The notes under the pieces are model-generated. The model worked only from the letters and a program-made list of their open reading frames with translations. It did not search any database and was not told the origin of the DNA. Shown piece after piece: positions 54,556 to 63,007 of a stretch of 64,000 nt of DNA; positions within the stretch are counted from its first letter, which is position 1, and every line of letters starts with the position of its first letter. The stretch comes from Candidatus Methanogranum gryphiswaldense (GTDB lineage: Archaea > Thermoplasmatota > Thermoplasmata > Methanomassiliicoccales > Methanomethylophilaceae), in NCBI GenBank assembly GCA_019262145.1, contig CP076745.1, positions 617,093-681,092 of the forward strand, given 5' to 3'. The translations under genes were made by a program, and so were the position numbers.

Positions 54556-55389
54556 TCAGTCAGTTGCACATTTGTCGATGGCATCTAGGTCGAGTCCGCT
54601 GTCCACGGCTTTTTGCAGCAGTTCATCAAGGTTGTTCATGAATGCTTTTCTGATATCCTGACCTTCCAATTTTCCTTCTTTATCTGACATGGAATCTTCT
54701 TCAGGGAATTTTAGGTTCATGTAAGGAAGTACACCTATGCATTTCATTCCGGTAAGTTCTTCGATGCGGTCTATGCCGCTCTTTAATATCGAAGATTCAC
54801 CTCTGAATCTGTTAATTATGAATCCTTTTAGCAAAGGTTTTTGTTCATCAGGTATCAGTTTCCACGTTCCATATATTGCTGCGAACACTCCGCCTCTTTC
54901 TATATCGCCGATAAGTATCGCGGGTATCGAACGTGCTTTGAGCATTCCTATGTTTGCAAGGTCTCTGTCCATGAGATTCAATTCTGTGGGTGATCCGGAT
55001 CCTTCGCATACTACGGCATCAAATTCTTCGATCAATTTGTCGTAAGATTCTTCTACCTTCCTCATTACCATTTCCCTATCCATGGGGACATTATTTGTTA
55101 TGTCCATGAATGGTTCTCCCCTTATGATCAGTTGTATGGAACTGTTTCCAGAAGGCTTCAGTAGAACGGGATTCATGTCCTCTGTGGGTTCGATCTCTGA
55201 TGCCCAGGCTTGGAATGCTTGTCCCATTCCTATTTCTTTGCCGCTTTTTGTCACATAAGAGTTTAAGGATAGATTGGAAGCTTTGAATGGAGCAACATTA
55301 ATACCTTTTGTTCTTAGATATCTACAATAAAGTGCCGAGATAGTTGTTTTTCCGGCTCCGGATGATGTTCCTAGAAAAATTATTCTCAA
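54556..55389 (-). CDS. CobQ-like ATPase lacking the glutaminase domain
   Basis: This 277-residue protein matches the N-terminal P-loop domain of cobyric acid synthase: P-loop FLGTSSGAGKTTISAL, FKASNLSLNSYVT, MNPVLLKPSGNSS, VVCEGSGSPTELNL and GDIERGGVFAAIYGT. It stops before the glutamine amidotransferase domain; the C-terminal ~40 residues are helical and unassigned. It is encoded directly after full-length CbiP with a 4-nt overlap. It may be an amide-ligase subunit that borrows a glutaminase, or an enzyme of a different corrinoid/F430-type step. I cannot choose from sequence. Confidence 0.78.
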   Translation of the reverse strand: MRIIFLGTSSGAGKTTISALYCRYLRTKGINVAPFKASNLSLNSYVTKSGKEIGMGQAFQAWASEIEPTEDMNPVLLKPSGNSSIQLIIRGEPFMDITNNVPMDREMVMRKVEESYDKLIEEFDAVVCEGSGSPTELNLMDRDLANIGMLKARSIPAILIGDIERGGVFAAIYGTWKLIPDEQKPLLKGFIINRFRGESSILKSGIDRIEELTGMKCIGVLPYMNLKFPEEDSMSDKEGKLEGQDIRKAFMNNLDELLQKAVDSGLDLDAIDKCATD

Positions 55390-57203
55390 TTTTTCACCCC
55401 CAATATATCAAATAATTTTTCAATATCTAATCCAGATTCGAAAACATAGGCCATTTTTGCTATATTTTCTTCTAGTATGTCATCATAATCTTTCACATCA
55501 TTCAATTCCAATGGCGTCCCATCATGTTTGATAAATGACATGAAATATTTTCTGAATGCAGGTTTGTCCAGACATCCATGGAGATACGTTCCAAAAAGCA
55601 TTTCATTTTCAATCAAGGAACCTTCGTATTCTTCTTTCGGATATCTATTGATCTTGAATATGGGTTTCTCGTTAATTTCTGACATTCCCATATGGATCTC
55701 ATAACCAACTATGGGTTCTCCGTTGCAGATCATTGTACCTTCGCTCTGGATGACCCTTTTCTTATACTCGTTCCATTCAGTGGTGTTATTGAATAGTCCC
55801 AATCCTTCTACGTTGCTTGGTTCCTTTCCTTCCAGACCGTTAGGGTCTTTCAGAAGTTTTCCCATCATCTGATATCCGCCGCAGATCCCAAGGATCGGTA
55901 TTTTTCCCTTCAGTTTCTTGATCTCATCTCCAATACCGGAGGATATCATCCAATTCAGGTCATCAATTGTATTCTTTGTTCCTGGAAGGATTATTGCATC
56001 AGAACCTTTCAGTTCTTCTGGCCTTTCTACGTACCTTATTGTCGTATCCTCGAGGAACAGTGGATCGATATCGGTGAAATTGGCGATCCTCGGGAATTTG
56101 ATCACGGAGACGATTATGTTACCATGTCCAACAGTACTTTTTCCTCTAAATGCTTCGGAATCTTCTGATGGTAGGAAAAGTTCTGCATGAGGTATTATCC
56201 CAACAACAGGCACCCCTGTGATCTCTTCAAGTCTGTCAGCCCCAGATCTTAGATATTCTGGATTACCGCGTACATTGTTCAGTATTATGCCTTTTATCCT
56301 TTTTCTGTCATTTTCGGGTATAAGGTCCAGAGTACCCACCGCATACGCGAACGAACCTCCCCATTCGACATTCACGACCAACAAACAGTCTGCATCTGCA
56401 ATTTCTGCAGCACGCATATTTGCGATATCCTTGTCATATATGTTGATCTCAGCGGGAGACCCCGCGCCTTCCATTACCACATAGTCGTAACGTTTTTTGA
56501 GGAATTCTATGTTCCTGCGTACGATCTCTTTGCCCGGTCCAGGTACGAATTCGTTGTAATATCCTTCGACGTCATAGTCTTTGAATGGTTCGCCTTCTAC
56601 CATCACCTGTGATCTTGTTTCTCCTTTGGGCTTGAGAAGTATGGGATTCATGTGATGATCAGGATTCTTCAGCCCTGCGGCCTGGGATTGAAGGACCTGT
56701 ATCATGGCGATCTCGGAACCTTTGCTTGTGACCTTCGAGTTAAGGCTCATATTTTGAGATTTGAAGGGGCATACCAGATACCCTTTATTGTGAAGTATAC
56801 GGCATATTGCTGCCACTGTTATCGATTTTCCTGCATCAGATGTGGCACCTACGACCATGATTGCCTTTCCCGGATGGAAGAATCTCTTTTTGGCATTAGG
56901 TAGGATGCTCTTGATGCGAGGGTCTTTGGGGTCGTTGATGTTCTGTCTTTTTATTTCAGACATGACGAACTTTCCTACTTCTGGTCTGTGAATGAAAAGA
57001 CAATAGGTACAATTCCAAATGGCCTTATCATGTTTTGATCTGGTCATCTCTCCGAGATCGGTATCGTTGCATGGGTAGAAAGGACAGTAGCAGAATGTGC
57101 AGTCCTGTCCCGTGAAATGACTTGGATGATATGGGCATTTCTTGTTGGGTCCGATCCATCCGACATCTATCTCTTCTTTGACCTTGCTGGTGATATTATC
57201 CAT
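55386..57203 (-). CDS. cbiP: Cobyric acid synthase with N-terminal Cys-rich small domain
   Basis: This 605-residue CbiP/CobQ amidates four carboxyls of adenosylcobyrinate diamide. Residues ~1-90 form a Cys-rich small domain (CPYHPSHF, CTFCYCPFYPC, CTYC) seen in archaeal cobalamin genes. The synthetase domain has VVGATSDAGKSIT (~117-129) and FKSQNMSLNSKV, and the class I glutaminase has the catalytic Cys in ILGICGGYQMMG and His in GTYLHGCLD. The P-loop domain is intact. Its ATG is followed by the CobQ-like paralogue. Methylotrophic methanogens need corrinoids for methyltransferases, which fits. Confidence 0.92.
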   Translation of the reverse strand: MDNITSKVKEEIDVGWIGPNKKCPYHPSHFTGQDCTFCYCPFYPCNDTDLGEMTRSKHDKAIWNCTYCLFIHRPEVGKFVMSEIKRQNINDPKDPRIKSILPNAKKRFFHPGKAIMVVGATSDAGKSITVAAICRILHNKGYLVCPFKSQNMSLNSKVTSKGSEIAMIQVLQSQAAGLKNPDHHMNPILLKPKGETRSQVMVEGEPFKDYDVEGYYNEFVPGPGKEIVRRNIEFLKKRYDYVVMEGAGSPAEINIYDKDIANMRAAEIADADCLLVVNVEWGGSFAYAVGTLDLIPENDRKRIKGIILNNVRGNPEYLRSGADRLEEITGVPVVGIIPHAELFLPSEDSEAFRGKSTVGHGNIIVSVIKFPRIANFTDIDPLFLEDTTIRYVERPEELKGSDAIILPGTKNTIDDLNWMISSGIGDEIKKLKGKIPILGICGGYQMMGKLLKDPNGLEGKEPSNVEGLGLFNNTTEWNEYKKRVIQSEGTMICNGEPIVGYEIHMGMSEINEKPIFKINRYPKEEYEGSLIENEMLFGTYLHGCLDKPAFRKYFMSFIKHDGTPLELNDVKDYDDILEENIAKMAYVFESGLDIEKLFDILGVKN

Positions 57204-57310
57204 TTGTCATACCTTGCAGTAAAAAGGTATAAGCGGAATCATCATAAGTAGTTTTCAGGTGTCGTGATAAAAGTTGTACAATATTGCTGTGAATAATATC
57301 ACCATATTTC

Positions 57311-57327
57311 ACTTTCGTTTACTTTCG
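57311..57327 (+). promoter_or_regulatory. Direct repeat upstream of yhaO-like promoter
   Basis: ACTTTCG occurs twice 10 bp apart (57311-57317 and 57321-57327), one helical turn, upstream of the TATA-like TGTATAATTTATAAC (57338-57352). Same-face spacing suggests a protein-binding site for the yhaO-yhaN operon. Confidence 0.35.
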
Positions 57328-57373
57328 GCCTACCCATTGTATAATTTATAACCTCCTTGTAGAATTATGGGGC

Positions 57374-58564
57374 GTGGCCACTTTTAAATTCGTTCACTGC
57401 GCCGATCTGCATTTGGGCAGCAGGGCATACGGCATTTCAGGAAAAGATCCTGAATTGGGAAAAAGGATGACAGAAGCTGTTTTCAAGTCTTTTTCCAAGA
57501 TAATAGACCACGCGCTCTTGGAAAAGGCAGATTTCATGGTGATCTCCGGAGATATATTCGATGAGACCACCGAAACGCCAGCTACGCGTTATAGATTTTC
57601 TAAAGAACTTTCAAGAATTAGCATCCCTGTCTTCATATGTCTCGGTAATCATGATTACGTCATGTCTTGGACCGAGAGCATACCATATCCAGATAATGTT
57701 CACGTGTTCGGTAAGGAACCTGAAAGTATTTTTATCGAGGTCGGAGGAGGCAATGTAGAGATCGTCGGAAGGAGTTTCCCTTCTGTTCATTCTTCATTCG
57801 ACCCTGTTCAGGACATAAAAGGAAAAGAAGGGGTATTTTCAGTAGCGGTGATACATTGTAGTGTTGACGCTGTAACAATGGATAACGATTATGGCCCGTG
57901 TAAACTTGCTGACATGTACAACAAAGGTATTGATTATTGGGCCCTGGGACACATTCATAAGAGGGTCGAATTGTCAAAGGACCCATGCATCGTTTATTCC
58001 GGTAACATTCAAGGGAGGAACAGGAGAGAGACCGGTCCAAAGGGTGCCTACCTAGTAAGTGTATCGGACGATCATATGGTCGGTCTTGAGTTCTTCGCGA
58101 CCCAGGATGTAATATGGGAAAATATAGAATCAGACATCACTGGAAAAGACATAAACGGTCTTATGAATACGATATCTTCTACAGTAAAAAAAGGCTCTAT
58201 AATCAATCTTACAATAAACGGACACGGTCCTTTAGACAGCATTTTACGTCTGGGCACAGAGGGACTTATAGATCAGATAGAGAACATTACAGGATGCAGG
58301 GTTGCGGACCTTCGTATCAATACATATCCGCTTTTGGAAAGAAACGATCTTTTGCAGGGCGCAGACCTTAGGGCCAAGATAATAAGGTCCTCGGATAAGA
58401 TGAGTCTTTTGGATAGGGACCAGCTCATCAATTTAATATGTTCCACTAAGCAGTCCGCGTCTATCAGATATATGTTAGAATGGCTCGAGGATGATGAGTT
58501 AAAGGCACTAGTTCGTGATGCAGAGACCCTTTTGATAGAAAAATTGACGGAGGGATCAAGATGA
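57374..58564 (+). CDS. SbcD/Mre11/YhaO-like metallophosphoesterase
   Basis: This 396-residue calcineurin-like phosphoesterase has VHCADLHLGSRAYG, ISGDIFDE, CLGNHDYV, VIHCSVD and ALGHIHKR, i.e. all five metal motifs of the SbcD/Mre11 group. The partner gene overlaps it by 4 nt (ATGA). The partner contains membrane helices, so this pair matches YhaO-YhaN rather than canonical Mre11-Rad50. The start is GTG; the nearby ATG is out of frame. Likely DNA-end processing, possibly at the membrane. Confidence 0.88.
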   Translation: MATFKFVHCADLHLGSRAYGISGKDPELGKRMTEAVFKSFSKIIDHALLEKADFMVISGDIFDETTETPATRYRFSKELSRISIPVFICLGNHDYVMSWTESIPYPDNVHVFGKEPESIFIEVGGGNVEIVGRSFPSVHSSFDPVQDIKGKEGVFSVAVIHCSVDAVTMDNDYGPCKLADMYNKGIDYWALGHIHKRVELSKDPCIVYSGNIQGRNRRETGPKGAYLVSVSDDHMVGLEFFATQDVIWENIESDITGKDINGLMNTISSTVKKGSIINLTINGHGPLDSILRLGTEGLIDQIENITGCRVADLRINTYPLLERNDLLQGADLRAKIIRSSDKMSLLDRDQLINLICSTKQSASIRYMLEWLEDDELKALVRDAETLLIEKLTEGSR

Positions 58565-60777
58565 AGGTTCTTTCATTGAGAATAAGATCTTTTGGTGAGT
58601 TGAGGGAAAGGAAAATCGACTTTGACGATGAACTTACGGTCATATATGGTAAGAATGAGACAGGGAAGACATCCTTCATGGAATTCATAAGAGGGACGTT
58701 GTTTCCTGACAATCAGAGAAATCATTATCCTGAATATAGGACCACAGACTCGGGAGAACTTGATTTTGAGATCGCTTCCGGAGATAAGTTCACGATAACA
58801 CGTGAAGGCAAAAAGGCGAGATCTGAAAAGATGCCCTCCGATATCGTCCATATGGATTCTTCGCTTTACAGGTCGTTGTTCGCAATGTCGCCTGAGGACC
58901 TTAGAGATTCCAAGGTCATTACTTCCGGGGAGATCAAGAATCGTTTCTTGACAGTTCCAGGCGGAGAGTCTCTCCCGAAGGTCATCGAGGATATAGAGTC
59001 CGAGATGAAGGATATAATGAGTGTTGATAGGAAATCCTCTTCTACAAAGGTAGCCAGATTGTTTTCTGACATAGAGAACAACGATATGGCTGTAAAAAGG
59101 TCCAAGGAATTGGATGGATCGTATGGTGAAAAGAGCAATGAAAGGAACGAACTCCAAAAGATATCAGAGGATTTGAAGGAGAAGAAGAAAGAATCTGATG
59201 TCGCGGTAGCATCATACAGTATCCAAAGATCTCAATCTGCAAATCTGGTCAAATTGGATGAGCTTAAAAAGAAAAAGGATACGATTTCAGCTTCGGCGGA
59301 AATAACCGACAGCGATAAGACAAAATATGAAGAGCTAAAGGTCAATCTGGCCAATATAAAGCGTGAGACGGAAGATGCACGTTCCGTTGTGAATGAATTT
59401 CAAGATTCCACAGATGGGATAGATCCGAAGATATTACTCGTACATCGTACTACGATCGAGGATCTGAAGCACAAAGAACAGCTATATGTACAATTATCAC
59501 GTCAAAGAAAAGAATTTCAAGACAATGAGAACAATGCGATCAAAGAGATAAATAATGAGCCCGTCAAAAGGGAGATGGTACAGAAGAGTAGGCCGAGTGT
59601 CGGTTTGATCGCCTTAGGGGCGATGGTGTTTGTTGCAACGGTTTTCATTGGATTACTATCCAACATCTTGGTATCTGTAGTCGGTGCCGCAGTTTTTGTC
59701 GCATGCATCATCATAGCGTTCAAGAAAGGTCAAAGGCGCGAAAGTAGTGTTTCAAGTGATAAGACGGTCGATTCCAGGCAGGTAGAATATTGGCACGGTA
59801 AGGTCCAAGAGCTCGATGGAAATATATCGAGTATTGAAAAGGACCTTGACATATTGGCAAAGAGGACAGGGCTTGCAAGATCATCGTTCATGATCGACGT
59901 TGATCGTTTGTATAATGCATTGGGAAATGCTTTGAAGATAAGTGATGCGGAAACAGTCAGAGATAAGTTGGATGTCTTGGAGAGCAGGGCGCAATCCGAT
60001 CTTAATCTATTCTTATCCAGGTTTGGTTCAGAACAGAGATTTAAGGATCTCTGTGAAATGAAAAAGGAATATGACAGCATATGCTATCAGATAGATACGC
60101 TTGAAAAAAGCATCGAATCATCCGGATATTTTAATGGAGCACAGGTAATCGAACTTCCTGATACGGAAGGAATTCAGGAAAAGATGAATGAGGTTCAGAG
60201 GAAAATAGGGGATATTGACAGACAGCTCAGGTCGATGCGTGAAGATGATGAAATGGAGCGGCTGTTGGATATGCGCACACTCCTAACTACAGAACTTTAC
60301 AATACAGTGAAGAGATGGGCGGTCCTGTCATTGGCATCTTCAATGATAGAGGATGCCTGCAACACGATATATTCCGACATTCAGCCAGGTGTGATAACCA
60401 CGGCTGACCACCTGGTAAGGACAATGACATGTGAGAGGTATGGTCTGGAGATGGACATTCGTACCAATGAGGTAAGAGTAAGGTCCGGAGACACAGGTAA
60501 GAAAGAGAAGGAATGGAGTACAGGTCTTGGCGATCAAGTGTATCTGGCAATAAAATTGGCAATCGCCAAGGAGATGTCAGGAAGTGAGACACTTCCAATC
60601 TTACTCGATGATGTGTTGCAGATGTTCGATTCTGAAAGGAAGAAAAACGCGTGCAAATCACTTGTAGAACTTTCAAAGGATATGCAGATAATATTGTTCA
60701 CATGCGATGCGGAGACACTGTCGATGATGAGGTCTATCGATGCTTGTAAGGTGATAGAGTTGGCTAATATTGAATAA
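58561..60777 (+). CDS. SbcC/Rad50/YhaN-like ATPase with transmembrane hairpin
   Basis: This 738-residue ATPase has an N-terminal ABC half (VIYGKNETGKTSFMEFIRG) and a C-terminal half with signature-like WSTGLGDQVYLAIKLAIAKE and Walker B PILLDDVLQMFD. Coiled-coil segments lie between (for example DLKEKKKESDVA). In the middle (~345-390) are two hydrophobic helices, VGLIALGAMVFVATVFIGLL and VVGAAVFVACIIIAF, and no CxxC zinc hook. This organisation is typical of YhaN, which pairs with YhaO. The ATG overlaps the yhaO-like stop. Probable role: membrane-linked DNA or signalling complex, function not established. Confidence 0.85.
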   Translation: MKVLSLRIRSFGELRERKIDFDDELTVIYGKNETGKTSFMEFIRGTLFPDNQRNHYPEYRTTDSGELDFEIASGDKFTITREGKKARSEKMPSDIVHMDSSLYRSLFAMSPEDLRDSKVITSGEIKNRFLTVPGGESLPKVIEDIESEMKDIMSVDRKSSSTKVARLFSDIENNDMAVKRSKELDGSYGEKSNERNELQKISEDLKEKKKESDVAVASYSIQRSQSANLVKLDELKKKKDTISASAEITDSDKTKYEELKVNLANIKRETEDARSVVNEFQDSTDGIDPKILLVHRTTIEDLKHKEQLYVQLSRQRKEFQDNENNAIKEINNEPVKREMVQKSRPSVGLIALGAMVFVATVFIGLLSNILVSVVGAAVFVACIIIAFKKGQRRESSVSSDKTVDSRQVEYWHGKVQELDGNISSIEKDLDILAKRTGLARSSFMIDVDRLYNALGNALKISDAETVRDKLDVLESRAQSDLNLFLSRFGSEQRFKDLCEMKKEYDSICYQIDTLEKSIESSGYFNGAQVIELPDTEGIQEKMNEVQRKIGDIDRQLRSMREDDEMERLLDMRTLLTTELYNTVKRWAVLSLASSMIEDACNTIYSDIQPGVITTADHLVRTMTCERYGLEMDIRTNEVRVRSGDTGKKEKEWSTGLGDQVYLAIKLAIAKEMSGSETLPILLDDVLQMFDSERKKNACKSLVELSKDMQIILFTCDAETLSMMRSIDACKVIELANIE

Positions 60778-60791
60778 AAACACCAAAAATG

Positions 60792-60800
60792 ATTTAAATA
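60792..60800 (+). promoter_or_regulatory. TATA box of the structured RNA
   Basis: ATTTAAATA (60792-60800) is a strong TATA-like box about 27 bp before 60823, where the first strand of the RNA's closing helix begins. It lies just after the yhaN stop, so the RNA can be transcribed independently. Confidence 0.6.
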
Positions 60801-60822
60801 TCATCACCCTATGGAGCGACAA

Positions 60823-61049
60823 GGGAAGTATACATCTTCTCTGTTCACTGATTCACTATCACAATCACATACCCTGCTAGGAAGCGGGGAAGTACTACAC
60901 CGTGCCGCACAGTAGCGATCTGTCCGGTTAAGCACAAAACGGTATTCAAAGATGGGAAGCGCAGGAAGCATGCCATGATAAGGGAGCGAGTATCCCAGTT
61001 GGCGTGCCGAAGGAAGGACAACAGCAGAGCAGGGACGTGTATTTTTCCC
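60823..61049 (+). ncRNA. Probable structured RNA (or dnaG leader), family unknown
   Basis: About 227 nt without a convincing reading frame. The ends can pair: GGGAAGTATACA (60823-60834) with TGTATTTTTCCC (61038-61049), allowing one G-U and one mismatch. Inside, CCCTGCT (60872-60878) pairs with AGCAGGG (61028-61034), CTAC/GTAG (60895-60898/60912-60915) with GTG/CAC form a hairpin, and GCATGCCA (60968-60975) pairs with TGGCGTGC (61000-61007), capped by GGGA/TCCC. Purine-rich GGAAG-type linkers separate these helices. It does not show the conserved RNase P or SRP helix-8 sequences. It is either a stable RNA gene or a riboswitch-like 5' leader of dnaG. Confidence 0.55.
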
Positions 61050-61066
61050 TCCAACCTAATGGAGGG
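61047..61066 (+). promoter_or_regulatory. Hairpin hiding the dnaG ribosome-binding site
   Basis: CCCTCC (61047-61052) pairs with GGAGGG (61061-61066) across an 8-nt loop. GGAGGG is also the Shine-Dalgarno site, 5 nt before the dnaG ATG. The CCC is shared with the closing helix of the upstream RNA, so the two foldings exclude each other. Confidence 0.6.
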
Positions 61067-61071
61067 TACAT

Positions 61072-62997
61072 ATGAATATTGATCCAAACGCAACAAAATA
61101 TATGATCAAAGCCAAGATCACGGCTGACGGCATCGTTGAGAAACCAGATGTCGTGGGAGCGATCTTTGGACAGACAGAAGGACTGCTTGGAGACGATCTC
61201 GATCTTAGAGATCTTCAGAAATCAGGCAGGATAGGTAGGATAGAGGTCGAGATTGTTTCCAAGGGCGGAAAGTCAGAGGGAATAATCTACATGGCTTCTT
61301 CACTTGATCAGGTGGAGACTGTAATTCTCGCATCTGCACTCGAGACCATCGACCGTGTAGGACCTTGCAAAGCAAGCATCCGTGTTCTCGGTATCGAGGA
61401 TGTTCGCGTGACCAAGAGAGAAAAGGTCGTCGAACGTGCAAAAGAACTTTTGAATGATCTTATCGTACAATCAAAAGGAACATCTTCTGACCTTACACAG
61501 AGCATAAGACAATCCATACAAGTGGAAGAAATAACTACATATGGAAAGGACAGATGCCCGGCAGGTCCGGCTGTCAAAGATTCCGAATCCATAATCATTG
61601 TGGAAGGAAGGTCCGATGTTCTCAATCTGCTTAGAGCAGGAATAAAGAACGCCATTGCAGTTGAAGGAACGAACATTCCTAAGACCGTACAGGACCTTTC
61701 CAGAGAAAAGGTGGCAACAGCATTCACCGATGGAGACAGAGGAGGAGAATTGATCCTCAGAGAACTTTTCCAGACATCGGAGATAGATTTCGTTGCCCGT
61801 GCGCCTCGTGCCCATGAGGTCGAGGAACTCACTTCCAAACAGATAGTGAAATGTCTCCGCAACAAGGTCCCTGGTGACCAGTACATGGAGATGAATGGTC
61901 TAAGCTACGAGGAGAAAGACCTTGACGAGACCGCAGAACGCGATCTTCGTGAGGGTGAGCGCAGAGAGATCCGCGAGGATGATAAACCTAGAAGGGACCG
62001 CGAAGCGCGCGAAGGCCGTGACCGCAGGGACAGGCCCGAGAGGTCGAACGACAGGACAGAAAGGACCGAGAGGCCTGAGAGATCGGAAAGATCTGAGAGA
62101 CCCGAGAGGTCGAACGACAGGACAGAAAGGACCGAGAGGCCTGAGAGATCGGAAAGATCTGAGAGACCCGAGAGGTCGAACGACAGGACAGAAAGGACCG
62201 AGAGGCCTGAGAGATCGGAAAGATCTGAGAGACCCGAGAGGTCGAACGACAGGACAGAAAGGACCGAGAGGCCTGAGAGATCGGAAAGATCTGAGAGACC
62301 CGTCGAGAGAAGAAAGGATAACACCAGAACAAGGGATTCCGATTCCGATTCTGATGAACGCCGCGAGCGCAAAGAGAGATTCAACTCTGAGAACGCTGAC
62401 AGATACAAGAAGAAGAATGTTCACGGGACAGAGAATTCCGAAGAGCGTGTAGACGCTGTTGATAATTCAGAGAGCGAGTCCAAGATCGTAGAGCGCAGAG
62501 AGGAATCTGCTGTCATCGAATCTGTACCAAAATCTGAGATTGTCGAGGCATCCGATATCGTTTCAACAGAATACTCTGATGAATCGAAGAAGACAAGGAA
62601 GGTCCGCGAAAAGGCAGACAAACCGGAAAGGGCACACAAAGAAGACGACAAGTCCACAAGGACACTTCGTGCAAAGAAGGACAGAAACACCAAGACACTG
62701 TCCCCAGAGCAAGAGGTATTCAGAGACATGCTTCTTGATATGTCCTCTACACACAACGCGAAAATACTCGCGGCAGACAACTCTGTGATAAGAGAGGTCG
62801 CTGTCAAGGGATTGGTAAGTTCGCTCAAAGAGGAATCTGCGGGTACATCTACCATAATCTTTGATGGTGTGATATCCCAAAGGATACTCGATGTATCTGC
62901 CGAGAAGGGCATAAACACTGTGGTGGGTACCCGTAAGGGTAACATCACCAAGATGCCTGCTAATATCGTGATCTGGACCAAAGAAGACCTCTATTGA
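61072..62997 (+). CDS. dnaG: DNA primase DnaG, archaeal type
   Basis: This 641-residue DnaG has an N-terminal domain (MIKAKITADGIVEKPDVVGAIFGQTEG, read in parts) and a TOPRIM domain at ~173-250 with IIIVEGRSDVLNLL and FTDGDRGGEL. Archaeal DnaG is a primase-like protein and a subunit of the RNA exosome. Residues ~290-570 are a long charged, probably disordered insert with four identical 22-residue repeats (about 322-409) rich in Arg/Glu. The C-terminal ~70 residues (VFRDMLLDMSSTHNAKIL onward) form the conserved tail that closes the protein. It is longer than the ~400-450 residues usual for the family because of the insert. Lon-type protease follows. Confidence 0.94.
   Translation: MNIDPNATKYMIKAKITADGIVEKPDVVGAIFGQTEGLLGDDLDLRDLQKSGRIGRIEVEIVSKGGKSEGIIYMASSLDQVETVILASALETIDRVGPCKASIRVLGIEDVRVTKREKVVERAKELLNDLIVQSKGTSSDLTQSIRQSIQVEEITTYGKDRCPAGPAVKDSESIIIVEGRSDVLNLLRAGIKNAIAVEGTNIPKTVQDLSREKVATAFTDGDRGGELILRELFQTSEIDFVARAPRAHEVEELTSKQIVKCLRNKVPGDQYMEMNGLSYEEKDLDETAERDLREGERREIREDDKPRRDREAREGRDRRDRPERSNDRTERTERPERSERSERPERSNDRTERTERPERSERSERPERSNDRTERTERPERSERSERPERSNDRTERTERPERSERSERPVERRKDNTRTRDSDSDSDERRERKERFNSENADRYKKKNVHGTENSEERVDAVDNSESESKIVERREESAVIESVPKSEIVEASDIVSTEYSDESKKTRKVREKADKPERAHKEDDKSTRTLRAKKDRNTKTLSPEQEVFRDMLLDMSSTHNAKILAADNSVIREVAVKGLVSSLKEESAGTSTIIFDGVISQRILDVSAEKGINTVVGTRKGNITKMPANIVIWTKEDLY
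62035..62298 (+). repeat. Four identical 66-bp tandem repeats inside dnaG
   Basis: The unit starts CCCGAGAGGTCGAACGACAG and is repeated at 62035, 62101, 62167 and 62233 without a mismatch that I can see. Each encodes PERSNDRTERTERPERSERS plus ER in frame. Perfect identity implies recent expansion or active homogenisation. Confidence 0.9.
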
Positions 62998-63007
62998 GGT
63001 GGACTTA

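Noticed and set aside
54339-54641. 100-residue frame overlapping the sulfur-carrier gene
   Set aside because: It is in another frame over the SAMP-like gene, whose Gly-Gly terminus and stop placement are better supported.
60811-60915. A 34-codon frame (ATG at 60811 to TAG) within the structured RNA
   Set aside because: It starts upstream of the predicted transcription start, has no ribosome site and no recognisable product. It would also be the only TAG-terminated gene in the window.
60823-61049. RNase P RNA or SRP RNA
   Set aside because: A GGGGAAGTAC resembles RNase P CR-I, but no matching CR-V is present, and the SRP helix-8 GGAAGG/AGCA pattern is absent on both strands.
60845-61096. 83-residue frame on the minus strand upstream of dnaG
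   Set aside because: It covers the paired RNA region and the dnaG start, has no family resemblance, and is antisense to strong signals.
61900-62452. Long open frames on both strands across the dnaG repeats
   Set aside because: They arise because a 66-bp repeat (a multiple of 3) without stops stays open in several frames. The frame encoding TOPRIM DnaG explains the region.
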